This document shows positions 55,490 through 64,000 of a DNA stretch of 64,000 bases, piece by piece. The stretch lies in assembly GCA_963576475.1 (NCBI GenBank), contig OY754977.1:30928172-30992171 (forward strand). The letters are read 5' to 3'. The number at the start of each line of letters is the position of its first letter. Position 1 is the stretch's first letter. The translations under genes were made by a program, and so were the position numbers. Below the pieces are notes generated by a model. The model was given only the letters and a program-made list of their open reading frames with translations. It made no database searches and had not been told where the DNA came from. This stretch comes from Molanna angustata. Lineage: Eukaryota > Arthropoda > Insecta > Trichoptera > Molannidae.

Positions 55490-56470
55490 TAATTTTCTAC
55501 AAAAATTATAAACATTGTATTAGTGTATCTCAAAAATTATTCTAAAAATTGAATTTAGTGACGATATTATTTCATACAATTTGTACGGCAAAATACACAA
55601 TATCTGTGGGGACTTTCAATAGTTTGATACAATCTCCATACATGCATACTTAGCATCGAGCTGTTTACATATTCATGGTAGGAAAAAGGACTGACACCAC
55701 GCAAAAAATAAAATATTTTCTTATTTGGATTTAAGGGTTTAAAGAACCCATCATAATCAGTATACACAACATATATAGCATCAATAATTTCTCTTTTGTT
55801 ACTATTTAGTAAAAATGAATTGATGAGATTTATGTACTTATTATGTTAATGAAAAATTAACATAATACATAAAACTCATCAAAAATCACAGAAATAATAA
55901 AAAGAAGGTTTTCGTTTTGATTTAATGATAAAACGAGTGGGTTGTGACCAACGCTTAACTCCTCACTAAAAAGTCATTCTATAAAGTATTCAAATTTTGT
56001 ATGGAAAATATTCAGTATTTTCATGAAATGAGTTTGTTCAATTATTTTTTTATTTAAATATTTTATAATGAAAACTTGATAATTCTTCAATGTCATTTTA
56101 TGAATGTGATGTGTCTTTTTACCAATTTGAAAATAAAAATTTCAGATTTTAAGTTTCCTGCGAGCTCGGGGTCACTTTGAAATATTTGATAGTTAAAAAA
56201 TTGAGAAGCACTATTCAGATATCCTTGAAAATATAATTGAGTATCAAATATACAAAATTTGAAAAAAATCTAATGAGTACCTACTTTAGTCTATAATCAA
56301 AAAGTAAAATAAACGCGCCTGTATAGCACACAGCACACAGATGCATTGTAATGAAACTTTCAGAATACAATATCAACGTGATAATAATTGATAATCTGCA
56401 ATAATAAAAATAGCATTAAAAATTGTGAAATTATAACTCCCACTATGGGTTAGTGAAGAGTAAAAAACAA
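55490..56470. repeat. Long dispersed repeat, relative of 48150-48870 and 5700-5920
   Basis: Segments at 55550-55700 and 56380-56470 match 48560-48720 and 48170-48235. Between them (55937-55970) is GTGGGTTGTGACCAACGCTT, which resembles the core of the 44-bp satellite and, inverted, 47218-47250. This suggests one long non-coding element family seeding both tandem arrays. Confidence 0.55.
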
Positions 56471-56912
56471 TTGCATTAACTGTGCAACAATTTTTGTGTT
56501 AATGTATTAAAAAAGATAAGAAAATTTTTCCAAAATATGTATTTGTATAAATTATAATATATTTTTAAACGAATATATATATATTTGATCCATATATTTA
56601 AAAAATTTGAAAAAAAAATATTATGAATATGCGGCTCTTTGATACCTTTTATATCATGTTTTCTTGGCAATTTGGCTCTTTTCACTTGTCTATCTGCCGA
56701 GCCCTGTGTTATGCTATATTTTTTAATAAAAAGATAGTCATTTTAACTAAATTTCACCTTGAAACAATGGGCCTTCCATTAAAATGGGTCCCGGTCCACC
56801 TACATCTTAAATCCAACCCTGCTTTGCAATAATACTGTTTGTTACGTCTTTCCACGACACCATCTCATAACAAGGCTTGGGCCACAGCCCTAAAAAGGTT
56901 GTGTGCTCACAG

Positions 56913-56945
56913 ATGGGACCACGGGAGAACTTCCCGTGGTCCCAT
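56913..56945. other. Perfect 14-bp GC-rich hairpin
   Basis: ATGGGACCACGGGA (56913-56926) pairs exactly with 56932-56945 around GAACT. It lies about 45 bp from an RTE-like relic on the other strand and may belong to that element's 3' region. Confidence 0.8.
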
Positions 56946-56989
56946 ATGAAGAGGCTCATTTGACCTATTTGTGAAGGTGGACTACCCTG

Positions 56990-57255
56990 GGAGGAGGAGG
57001 TCTAACTGTCCTTCCATCTAATTGCAGGTCTTCCAGGTAACTTTCTGTTGTTGGGTATTTCTGTCTTAACAATTTTGACAATTCTATTGTCTTCCATGCG
57101 TTCAACGTGGTCTCTCTAGAAGCGTCTTCTGTTACGTTCCCATCTTGTTATGTTCTCGACACCACATATAGACCAGATGGTCTCAATTCTCATGCAGTCC
57201 CTGAGGGTTCTTCCTGTAATGGAGCCTAGGATCTTCATTTCACCAGTCTAAGACC
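56990..57255 (-). pseudogene. RTE-like LINE C-terminal relic
   Basis: The minus strand reads MKILGSITGRTLRDCMRIE, IWSICGVENITRWERNRRRF, a stop, RDHVERMEDNRIVKIVKTEI, then LPGRPAIRWKDS. The order L-GRTLRD, RRRF-RDHV-RM-DNR, PGRP--RW is the classic RTE-type C-terminus. One stop inside. Confidence 0.88.
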
Positions 57256-57725
57256 TACAAAGAATGGTCTGTAAATTTCATCTTGCATCTAAGAATTACA
57301 ACATACATGCAAACTACTCATTGAAAACAAACCCATAAAGTCATGCGATTCACGCTTACTACCAATAAAGTAAGAATATACAAGGCCCCATTCCCATGTC
57401 CGCCTCATTATGACAAGTAAGAGCCGACTCCAACAGAATAAAAAGCTATCTTATAATATTTTAGCAATTGACAAAAATTTAATTTTTAATTAACCATGGT
57501 CCATGGAAGTACTTTGCAAGGATGAATTTTAATTAAAGATAACTCACAAATATAAAACTCGACAAACAACGAAAGACTTACTGACAATACCAAAAAAAAA
57601 CTTTTATAGCGACAGAATTTTAATGCAAAGATAATATCGAAACTGTTCAATAATACCTAAACATATAAAAATTGAAATAAGAATAATTTTAAACTTAACA
57701 TTATTTAAATTGTATAATGTTATCC

Positions 57726-57898
57726 AATCTGGGGGCCTAGACAACGTGTCATTTTAGCTAAGCGTTATATCGCTAAGCGATAGTAAATGTATGAAATTGG
57801 TCGCTATGACAACACGTGACAGCCACAAATTTCATACATTTCTATCGCTTAGCGATATAACGCTTAGCTTTAATGGCATGTTGTCTAGGGGGGCAGAT
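57726..57898. mobile_element. Palindromic MITE, about 65-bp arms
   Basis: CCTAGACAACGTGTCATTTT and AGCTAAGCGTTATATCGCTA at the left pair with the complement of 57837-57885; CAATCTG continues the pairing outward. The inner palindrome GCTAAGCG/CGCTTAGC is repeated. No clear duplication. Confidence 0.85.
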
Positions 57899-58102
57899 TG
57901 CATTGTAAGAGAGAGATGTTCTTGAGCAACATATTGATAAATTTAAATAAAGAGGATCCACCTCTAACAATTGTTCTTAGAAACCAAATTTTATTTTATG
58001 TACAAAAAGGAAATAAATAAAACAATAGATAATAAATGGTTATAATATATTTAAAGATGAATAAACATTCAAGTGATTTCTAGGCAAATAATAATAATTA
58101 TA

Positions 58103-58990
58103 GCCGACCGCCGTGGCACAGTTGGTAAGCCGTTTGGCTTCTGTGCTGGCGTCTTGGGTTCGATTCCCAGCAGAGGAGAAATTTATCGAAATTCATTTCT
58201 CTCGCAAATATTGCTTCTCTTGGCTAGAAACACTGTGGTAAAAATCCATTTCAATTCATTCAGAAATAAATAAAAATGAAATCCATAGTCTCAGAATGTC
58301 ATGATTTTTTTTTATTCAAATAAATATTATGTTTATATCTTGCATACTTTTTAAGATATGATTTTTCGAATTTGTAAAAGAAAAACATTTTTGTTGTTTC
58401 CGAGCTTTTAGGCGGGGACACAAGGTTTTACGAAAAATTTATAACTTTGAAAATTTTCATCGTATCAGAATAATTTTTTCACTTATATTTTCTAAAATCT
58501 CTACAAAACAAGGAAAAAAATGCAACTTATATACTATACATTTGTAAAGATTATAGAAAATATAAGTGAAAAAATTACTCTGATATGATGAAAGTTATGA
58601 ATTTTATTGTAAAACCTTGTGTGTCCGCCTAAAATCTCGGAAACAACAAAAATGTTTTTTTTCACAAACTTTGAAAAATCATATCTCAAAAAGTATTCAA
58701 GATATCAACACAATATTTCAGATAGTCAATAAGGATAGCAAATTGTATGAATAAAAAAAACCATGACCATTTTTTTTTTACAAATTCGAAAAATCATATC
58801 TTAAAAAGTATGCAAGATATAAACATAATATTTATTTGAATAAAAAAAAATCATGACATTCTGAGACTATGGATTTCATGACCTGAATGAATTGAGATGT
58901 ATTGACCCACTGGTTAGTTGGGAGAAATTGCCATTTGGCAATAAACTCGCCACTTGCGCAGGGCGCAAGAAAGCGTTTATTATTATTAAC
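58103..58990 (+). mobile_element. tRNA-derived SINE, family 3, split by a fold-back element
   Basis: 5' part: GCCGACCGCCGTGGCACAG, GGGTTCGATTCCCAGCAGAG, GGCTAGAAACACTG (to 58235). 3' part: CTGGTTAGTTGGGAGAAAT (from 58910), TTGGCAATAAACTCGCC, then an ATT tail. Removing 58236-58909 and one CTG restores the layout seen at 40350-40545. Confidence 0.9.
58236..58909. mobile_element. 674-bp fold-back element with extensive inverted arms
   Basis: Outer arms: CATTTCAATTCATTCAG and ATGAAATCCATAGTCTCAG at 58245-58290, continuing to about 58380, pair with 58775-58903. Inner arms: 58365-58505 pair with 58548-58705 (CGTATCAGAATAATTTTTTC against the complement). Flanked by CTG. The segment TTTAAGATATGATTTTTCGA occurs in three related forms, so an arm has been partly duplicated. 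Confidence 0.88.
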
Positions 58991-59041
58991 TATCACAAAA
59001 CATCTGCAGATTCCTTTAATAACATTTAAATATATTTCATA

Positions 59042-59047
59042 TTTATT
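59042..59047 (-). terminator. Poly-A signal of DPM3
   Basis: AATAAA on the minus strand, about 55 nt past the DPM3 stop codon, a normal distance for a short 3' UTR. Confidence 0.6.
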
Positions 59048-59102
59048 GAATAATAAAAATTACAAAAACTATATGTACAAGGTTTTGTTTATCACTAATC
59101 AC

Positions 59103-59384
59103 TTATTCAAAAACATATCCATTTTGTTTTAAATCTTCTCTTGCCTCAATAATTTGATTTTGTAATTCTTTAGCGGCTTCCTCACAATCATTAAATGTGA
59201 ACACTCTGTAAAGAACTACAGAAGCAGCGTAAATTCCGAAGGCTCCTAGTACTATGATGGGTAAAGGTATAATAATATGCATCCATCTATCTAGACAGCA
59301 AGAGTCTACATAACCAAATAGTATAGAGAGCCACACTGCCAACAGTAGGACAGTAACCGAAAGCCATTCCATTAGTTTAGTCAT
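59103..59384 (-). CDS. DPM3: Dolichol-phosphate mannosyltransferase subunit 3
   Basis: 93 residues, against 92 in human DPM3. Starts MTKLMEWLSVTVLLLAVW. The first membrane helix is about residues 7-24 and the second about 34-58; then the conserved YRVFTFNDCEEAAKELQ and a C-terminal coiled coil (IEAREDLKQNGYVFE) facing the cytosol. DPM3 tethers the catalytic subunit DPM1 to the ER membrane so that dolichol-phosphate-mannose can be made for N-glycans, GPI anchors and O-mannose. The Met at 59384 is chosen because it aligns with orthologues and because a 3' splice acceptor (TTTTTCCAG) lies six bases upstream (exon starts 59390). The frame extends a further 18 codons upstream, but those would be intron. 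The 5' leader exon was not located. Confidence 0.96.
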   Translation of the reverse strand: MTKLMEWLSVTVLLLAVWLSILFGYVDSCCLDRWMHIIIPLPIIVLGAFGIYAASVVLYRVFTFNDCEEAAKELQNQIIEAREDLKQNGYVFE

Positions 59385-59445
59385 AATTATCTGGAAAAAC
59401 AATAAAAAACTTCTTGATGAAAATCCATAACAAATCAAGAATATA

Positions 59446-59540
59446 TTATGGAATATTTTTTTAATTGCATATATGCAAACATGGCATTATGGAATATATT
59501 ATGGAATATTTTTAATTGCATATATGCAAACATGACATTT
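59446..59540. repeat. Two-copy tandem duplication in DPM3 leader intron
   Basis: TTATGGAATATTTTT, AATTGCATATATGCAAACAT and GACAT/GGCAT occur twice in direct order. TTGCATATATGCAA inside each copy is a perfect palindrome. Confidence 0.75.
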
Positions 59541-59805
59541 ATTCCCTGTCGGGAACCAAATGATATTTGAGATGTTAAAAATTTTGTCAATAAAAAAAAG
59601 GTATATATTAATTTTTGTTAAAATAAAACCATTCTATTTTGAGTTTCACTCTGTTGATGCAACATAATTCAGCGAGTGATTGATTGAAACTAGTTAACGT
59701 TTAATAGGCAAAGTGAAATGAAATATTGTTTCTTGTATATAAAAGAAAACATTACCAATAAATTAGTTTTTCCCTAAATAAATGCTTAAGGTTTATAAAA
59801 AAATT

Positions 59806-60290
59806 GTTGAAAATCTACAACTGTCCTAACCTAACTTAAGGATGAGTGGAATAGAGCATTTAATTAATAATAAATTTGTTGAAAATCTACAACTGTCCTA
59901 ACCTAACTTAAGGATGAGTGGAATAGAGAATTTAATTAATAATAAATTTGTTTATATCTACAACTGTCCTAACCTAACTTAAGGATGAGTGGAATAGAGC
60001 ATTTAATTAATAATAAATTTGTTGAAAATCTACAACTGTCCTAACCTAACTTAAGGATGAGTGGAATAGAGAATTTAATTAATAATAAATTTGTTTATAT
60101 CTACAACTGTCCTAACCTAACTTAAGGATGAGTGGAATAGAGAATTTAATTAATAATAAATTTGTTTAAAATCTACAACTGTCCTAACCTAACTTAAGGA
60201 TGAGTGGAATAGAGCATTTAATTAAACATAAATTTGTTGAAAATCTAAAACTGTCTTAACCTAACTTAAGGATGAGTGAAATGGAACATT
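59806..60290. repeat. Tandem array, 71-72-bp unit, seven copies
   Basis: Unit: GAAAATCTACAACTGTCC, TAACCTAACTTAAGGATGAG, TGGAATAGAG, AATTAATAATAAATTTGTT. Starts of CTGTC(C/T) are at 59821, 59893, 59964, 60036, 60107, 60179 and 60251. Two variants (GTTGAAAATC and GTTTATATC) alternate in the middle copies, which implies block duplication. Confidence 0.92.
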
Positions 60291-60292
60291 CA

Positions 60293-60487
60293 ATTTTTTT
60301 TTTTATTTTTTTAATAAAAATGAATATGTCCTTGTTAAACAAGTACATATACATCTTCCTACGTTCCCTAAAATAAGCAAATAAATGCTTGTGCTATAGG
60401 TGAACGAAATCGGTCGAGGCAGGATTCGAACTCGCGACCACTGGATTACTAACCCAGCGCGCTAACCGCTCTGCTACCGACCCATCT
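60293..60487 (-). mobile_element. tRNA-derived SINE, family 2, full length
   Basis: Read in reverse: GATGGGTCGGTAGCAGAGCG, GTTAGCGCGCTGGGTTAGTA, CGCGAGTTCGAATCCTGCC, CACCTATAGCACAAGC, GTAGGAAGATGTATATGTAC, ending in an A-rich tail (T-run at 60293). Both Pol III boxes are intact. Confidence 0.9.
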
Positions 60488-61205
60488 ATTTAATCATAAT
60501 TTACAACACAGACAAAAATAAAATCGATTTAAAATAACCTTATCTCATTTTTTTTGTGAATACTACTTTTTCGTGTCTTTCATTTCAACATAAAATAAAA
60601 TAAAAAATAAAATAAAAATAAAAAATTTTTATTTCTGAATAAAATAAAAAATAAAATAAAATAAATAAAACATGGATAAATTCAGTCATGGTTCTAATCT
60701 TTAAAAGTAAGGGGTCAAAACTAAACTGCAAAAACTACCGAGCCATAAGTTTGTTCAATTCAGTAAGCAAAATGTAGGCAAGGATTTAAGAACAAAGATT
60801 AAGAAGGATAACAGTAGAAAAAGTATGGGATGTGCAAAGTACATTTTTACATGGAAGAGCATATGCTGACCAAATTTTCTATCTGTGGATGGCGAAGACA
60901 AGGTACTGGACAAAAATCAGAAGACTTTCTGCACCTTCGTTGACCTTGAAAAGGCCTATAGCAAAGTTGATAGACAGACAGACAGACTTTGTACTCTCAG
61001 TATATGGAGTGAGTGACCGATTGATGCGCGCAAACGCTTCCCTCTATGAAGATAGTAAGGACTATGTCAGGGTAAATAATAAGCTGACATCATGGTTTTC
61101 TATTGATAGAGGGGTAAGGCAGGAATGCGTACTTTCACCTTGGCTGTTCAACCTATACATTGACAATTACGCGAGAGAACTGAAGAATGCAGGTATTAGT
61201 CTAAC

Positions 61206-61818
61206 TTTTTTTTAAAAGAATAAAATGTCCTTCTAATAAGTATACTCAAATCCTCATACATTCCCTAAACTAAGCATAAATGCGTGTGCTATCAATCAAT
61301 CGTCCTTTTCCTCATGACTGAGGATAGCGGCTGTAGTCTGTCGCCACACGTATGGCTCGCCTCCATGCCAATCTGTTTTGGGCTGAACGCAGAGCACCAG
61401 TCACCGAAGACCCCATTGTGGACTTAACCAAATCGCTCCATCTGGTCGGTGAGCGACCACGAGATCTCTGTCCCTCCACGCTGCCCATCACAACAAGCTT
61501 CTCGAGGCAGTCTGGTTTTCTTCTGGCAATGTGTCCAAAGAATTGAAGGATACGTCTGTAACATATCGTCGACAGACGATCTTCAATCCTTAGCTCGTCT
61601 AAAATTGACACATTGGTTCTTCTGGCTGTCCATGGGATGCGCAGCATACGCCTCCAGCACCACATTTCGAAAGCATCGATCCTCTTACGCTCTGACTCCC
61701 AAAGTGTCCATGTTTCCACGCCATAAACGCGTGTGCTATAGGTGAATGAAATTGGTCGTGGCAGAATTCGAACTCACAATCACTGGATTGCAAACCCAGC
61801 GCCTAACCGCTCTGCCAC
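61206..61818 (-). mobile_element. SINE family 2 inserted in the RTE-like relic and itself split
   Basis: Left piece (61206-61292): a T-run, AATAAAATGTCCTTCTAATA, CATACATTCCCTAAACTAAG, TGCGTGTGCTAT. Right piece (61722-61818): GTGTGCTATAGGTGAATGAA, GAATTCGAACTCACAATCAC, CTAACCGCTCTGCCAC. The last bases of the 5' head are missing. Confidence 0.88.
61293..61721 (-). mobile_element. 5'-truncated RTE-like LINE inside the SINE
   Basis: Flanked by an 18-bp near-perfect duplication, CATAAATGCGTGTGCTAT (61275-61292) and CATAAACGCGTGTGCTAT (61722-61739). The minus strand encodes, uninterrupted, ETWTLWESERKRIDAFEMW, CWRRMLRIPWTARRTNVSIL, FGHIARRKPDCLEKLVVMG, RSRGRSPTRWSDLVKS. It is truncated within the usual YG-ETWTL motif and ends in a short ATTG tail. 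Its intact frame makes it the youngest layer. Confidence 0.93.
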
Positions 61819-62414
61819 AAGAAAACGAGCTGATGTATGCTGACGACAAGGTGCTACTGGCGGATGGTATAGAAAATCTGAATAGTTTGGTAAATATGGT
61901 TATAAGGGATGTTTGCAAAATGGATTGAAAATAAATACTTCCAAGTCAAAATTTATGATATTTGAAAGAGGTGAAAGTAATACGGTGCAATATGAGAGTG
62001 AATAATGAACAATTAGAGCAAATTGACAAATATTTGTATTTAGGAACTATGTTTCAAAGGAATGGACTGAAGAGTAATGGGAGGAAGCAGAGTGAATGGA
62101 ATACCAATACCAATAATGAATGATCGCACCATATCGAAAGAAGCCAAAGTTTCCATGCAAAATACATTTGCAGTCCCAACCCTGACATATGCAAGGCGTG
62201 GACATGGCAGAAGGTGCATGAAAGCAAAATAAATGCAGTTCATATAAGATTGCTGAGAAGAATACGTAAAGAGATGATGTACAACAGGGTAAGAAATGAG
62301 AATATTAGAAAAAAATGTAAAATAAAGAAAGATGTCATCAATAAAATAAAAGTGAATACATACCATGCAGACAATATTTTACATGAGGAAAATATAAGAA
62401 GCTTGAACAACGAA

Positions 62415-63650
62415 CGAACAAACCTATATCCGGAATATACTGTAAACTACAGGCCGATCTCAAATCTACCACTACTCTCAAAATTATAAGAACAAGCAGT
62501 GGTAAATCAGATGACGCAATATTTAAACAAAAATGATTTGTTTCCTAAAAAACAATCAGCGATATGGAATTCGTGGGAATGTTAAAATGGATGAGATCAT
62601 ATTTATCAGAAAGACGACAATCTGTCTTATTGCAAAATAAATCATCTTTGGAGAAAATTAAATATATGGGGTGCCACAGGGGTCAGTTTTGGGGCCCATT
62701 TTTTTCATTTTGTATATTAAAAAGCTTGATGATATAATAGAAAATGAAGGTTTTGATTCATATGCTTATGCTGACGATCGCCTCATTGTGAAATTCTGCA
62801 CTGCCGAAAACAGGGATAGTCTTGTGAATGATACCGTTGGTTGCATTGGAAAAATTGCTGCCTGGATGTTGCTCTACAAGCTAAAATTAAACCCAACAAA
62901 AACCGATTTTATGTGGGTAGTTTCACCGCGACAACAGCATCTCATTGAAAATACCCTGATTAACATCAATGGAGAAGAACTTACACCTTCAAATATCTAG
63001 GCGTCCACCTGGATTACAAACTATCGCTGAACTTGCAAATCTTAAAAACTATTTGCTCTTGTTTCTTTCATCTGAGGCAATTGAAAAGTATCCGCCAGAG
63101 CTTACCCAAAAAACGAAGCTAAAACGCTTATTAAAGCATTTGTGGTGTCACAGCTGGATTACTGTAATGCTATTTATGCGGGTTTGCCAAAGTATCAGCT
63201 TGATAGATTACAAATAGTTTTCAATGCAGCTGCGAGGTTGATATATGGAGCCGACAAAAAATGTCATATAACACCTCTTCTGGTTGAGATGTCCAGAGCG
63301 AGTGGACTATAAGGTATGCCTGATAGTGTTTAAAGCTCTGAACAACTTGGCTCCACACTACATTCAGGAATTGTGCCAGAGGAATGTTCCATCGGTGAGG
63401 CAGCTTACGCTGAGATCATCTGAATCACAGAGTACCAACTCTTTAAAAGAATTAGACAGAGAATGTGAATGGGCCTTTAAATTGGAATAAATTGCCTCTT
63501 GACATACGTGGAGCTCAGAGCATTGACACCTTCGGTAAACTTCTTAAGACTGCCTTGTTTCGTAGAGCCAACAAATAAGCTACAGCGCCCTTGGAGTGAT
63601 CTTGTATCACTAAACGGTGCTTTATAAATTTTAATTATTATTATTAACAA
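62415..63650 (+). pseudogene. CR1/L2-like LINE relic with 3' end
   Basis: NYRPISNLPLLSKL (62440), an internal deletion near 62560, PQGSVLGPIFFILYIKKLDD (62672), YAYADD (62760), LKLNPTKTDFMWVV (62880), then frameshifted thumb remnants and a final NKLPLDIRGAQSIDTFGKLL, KTALFRRANK with stop at about 63579. The tail GGTGCTTTATAAATTTTAAT ends in ATT repeats. Confidence 0.88.
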
Positions 63651-64000
63651 GTATGAGACGATATATGAATGTTGATGAGACGATCGTTGCTTGCCATAGA
63701 ACACACTAACTGTTGCTTGCCAAGATAGAAAAAGATGGCTTTTGATTCTCTGTCTACAAGGAACAAGGCGCGATGTTATGTATGAAAAAATATGTTTATT
63801 GTATATTTATTACTTAAAATCAATTACTTACGATTAAAATCACTTCAACATAACCAAAATAACATAAAAAATTAACAGAAACAGGTAAATGTGTTTATTT
63901 ATCTCTTAATATACTGTTTAAATATAAAATAATTTATTTCTCTTTTTATACCGACAAACGAACTTAAACGTCAAAGTGACGTCAAATATCAACATGCGTC
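63651..64000. other. Window end, no feature recognised
   Basis: AT-rich sequence containing AACGTCAAAGTGACGTCAAA near the end. The DPM3 leader exon could lie here or beyond, but nothing shows it. Confidence 0.3.

Larger units (their letters stand above)
60692..62325 (+). pseudogene. RTE-like reverse-transcriptase relic, host of nested insertions
   Basis: First part (60692-61205): LNCKNYRAISLFNSV, then DRGVRQECVLSPWLFNLYID, ARELKNAG. Second part (from 61828): ELMYADDKVLLADGIENLN, the YADD box, then a decayed thumb (62180-62325; INAVHIRLLRRIRKEMM). Stops and frameshifts are scattered through both parts. A SINE separates the two parts. Confidence 0.85.

Noticed and set aside
59385..59438. Longer DPM3 N-terminus
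   Set aside because: The extra 18 codons run through a splice acceptor and do not resemble DPM3 orthologues.

Overview
This is eukaryotic, almost certainly insect, genomic DNA. It is AT-rich, its genes are split by GT-AG introns, and it is crowded with non-LTR retrotransposons (I, CR1/L2-like and RTE-like types), tRNA-derived SINEs, palindromic MITEs and tandem repeats. The species cannot be named from the sequence alone. Three host genes are readable; everything else I can identify is transposon- or satellite-derived.

Layout. (1) 1-16366, + strand: the 3' part of a YTHDC2-type gene (DExH RNA helicase with an ankyrin segment and a YTH-like C-terminus), seven exons; the 5' exons lie outside the window. 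Its introns hold LINE, SINE and pogo-like fragments, MITEs, a decayed copy of one of its own exons and a 218-bp tandem array. (2) 16367-31419: convergent intergenic region with MITEs, a hAT-type element inside a LINE relic, and a full-length, apparently intact I-type LINE (24668-30301) with poly-A tail and 14-bp target-site duplications. (3) 31420-53505, - strand: a complete XPD/ERCC2 gene. Eighteen coding exons join without a frame break into 761 codons plus stop, against 760 residues in human XPD, and carry the Walker A motif, the four Fe-S cysteines and DEAH at matching positions. Its roughly 22 kb is mostly repeat-filled intron, including a 1.7-kb array of a 44-bp unit. (4) 53506-59100: intergenic repeats, hairpins, a GC-rich block and a possible core promoter. 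(5) 59103-59384, - strand: DPM3, a single coding exon with an intron just upstream in the 5' leader. (6) 59400-64000: a 72-bp tandem array, SINEs, a three-layer nested insertion and a CR1/L2-like relic.

The three genes are not one system: YTHDC2 is a germline RNA regulator, XPD a TFIIH helicase, and DPM3 the small anchor of dolichol-phosphate-mannose synthase. The most informative observations are the apparent loss of most of the m6A-binding cage in the YTH-like domain, a composite MITE carrying two other MITEs that moved twice as a unit with 9-bp duplications, a SINE that shares its 3' tail with a LINE in the same window, and several datable nested insertions. I found no sign of a new defence or metabolic system.
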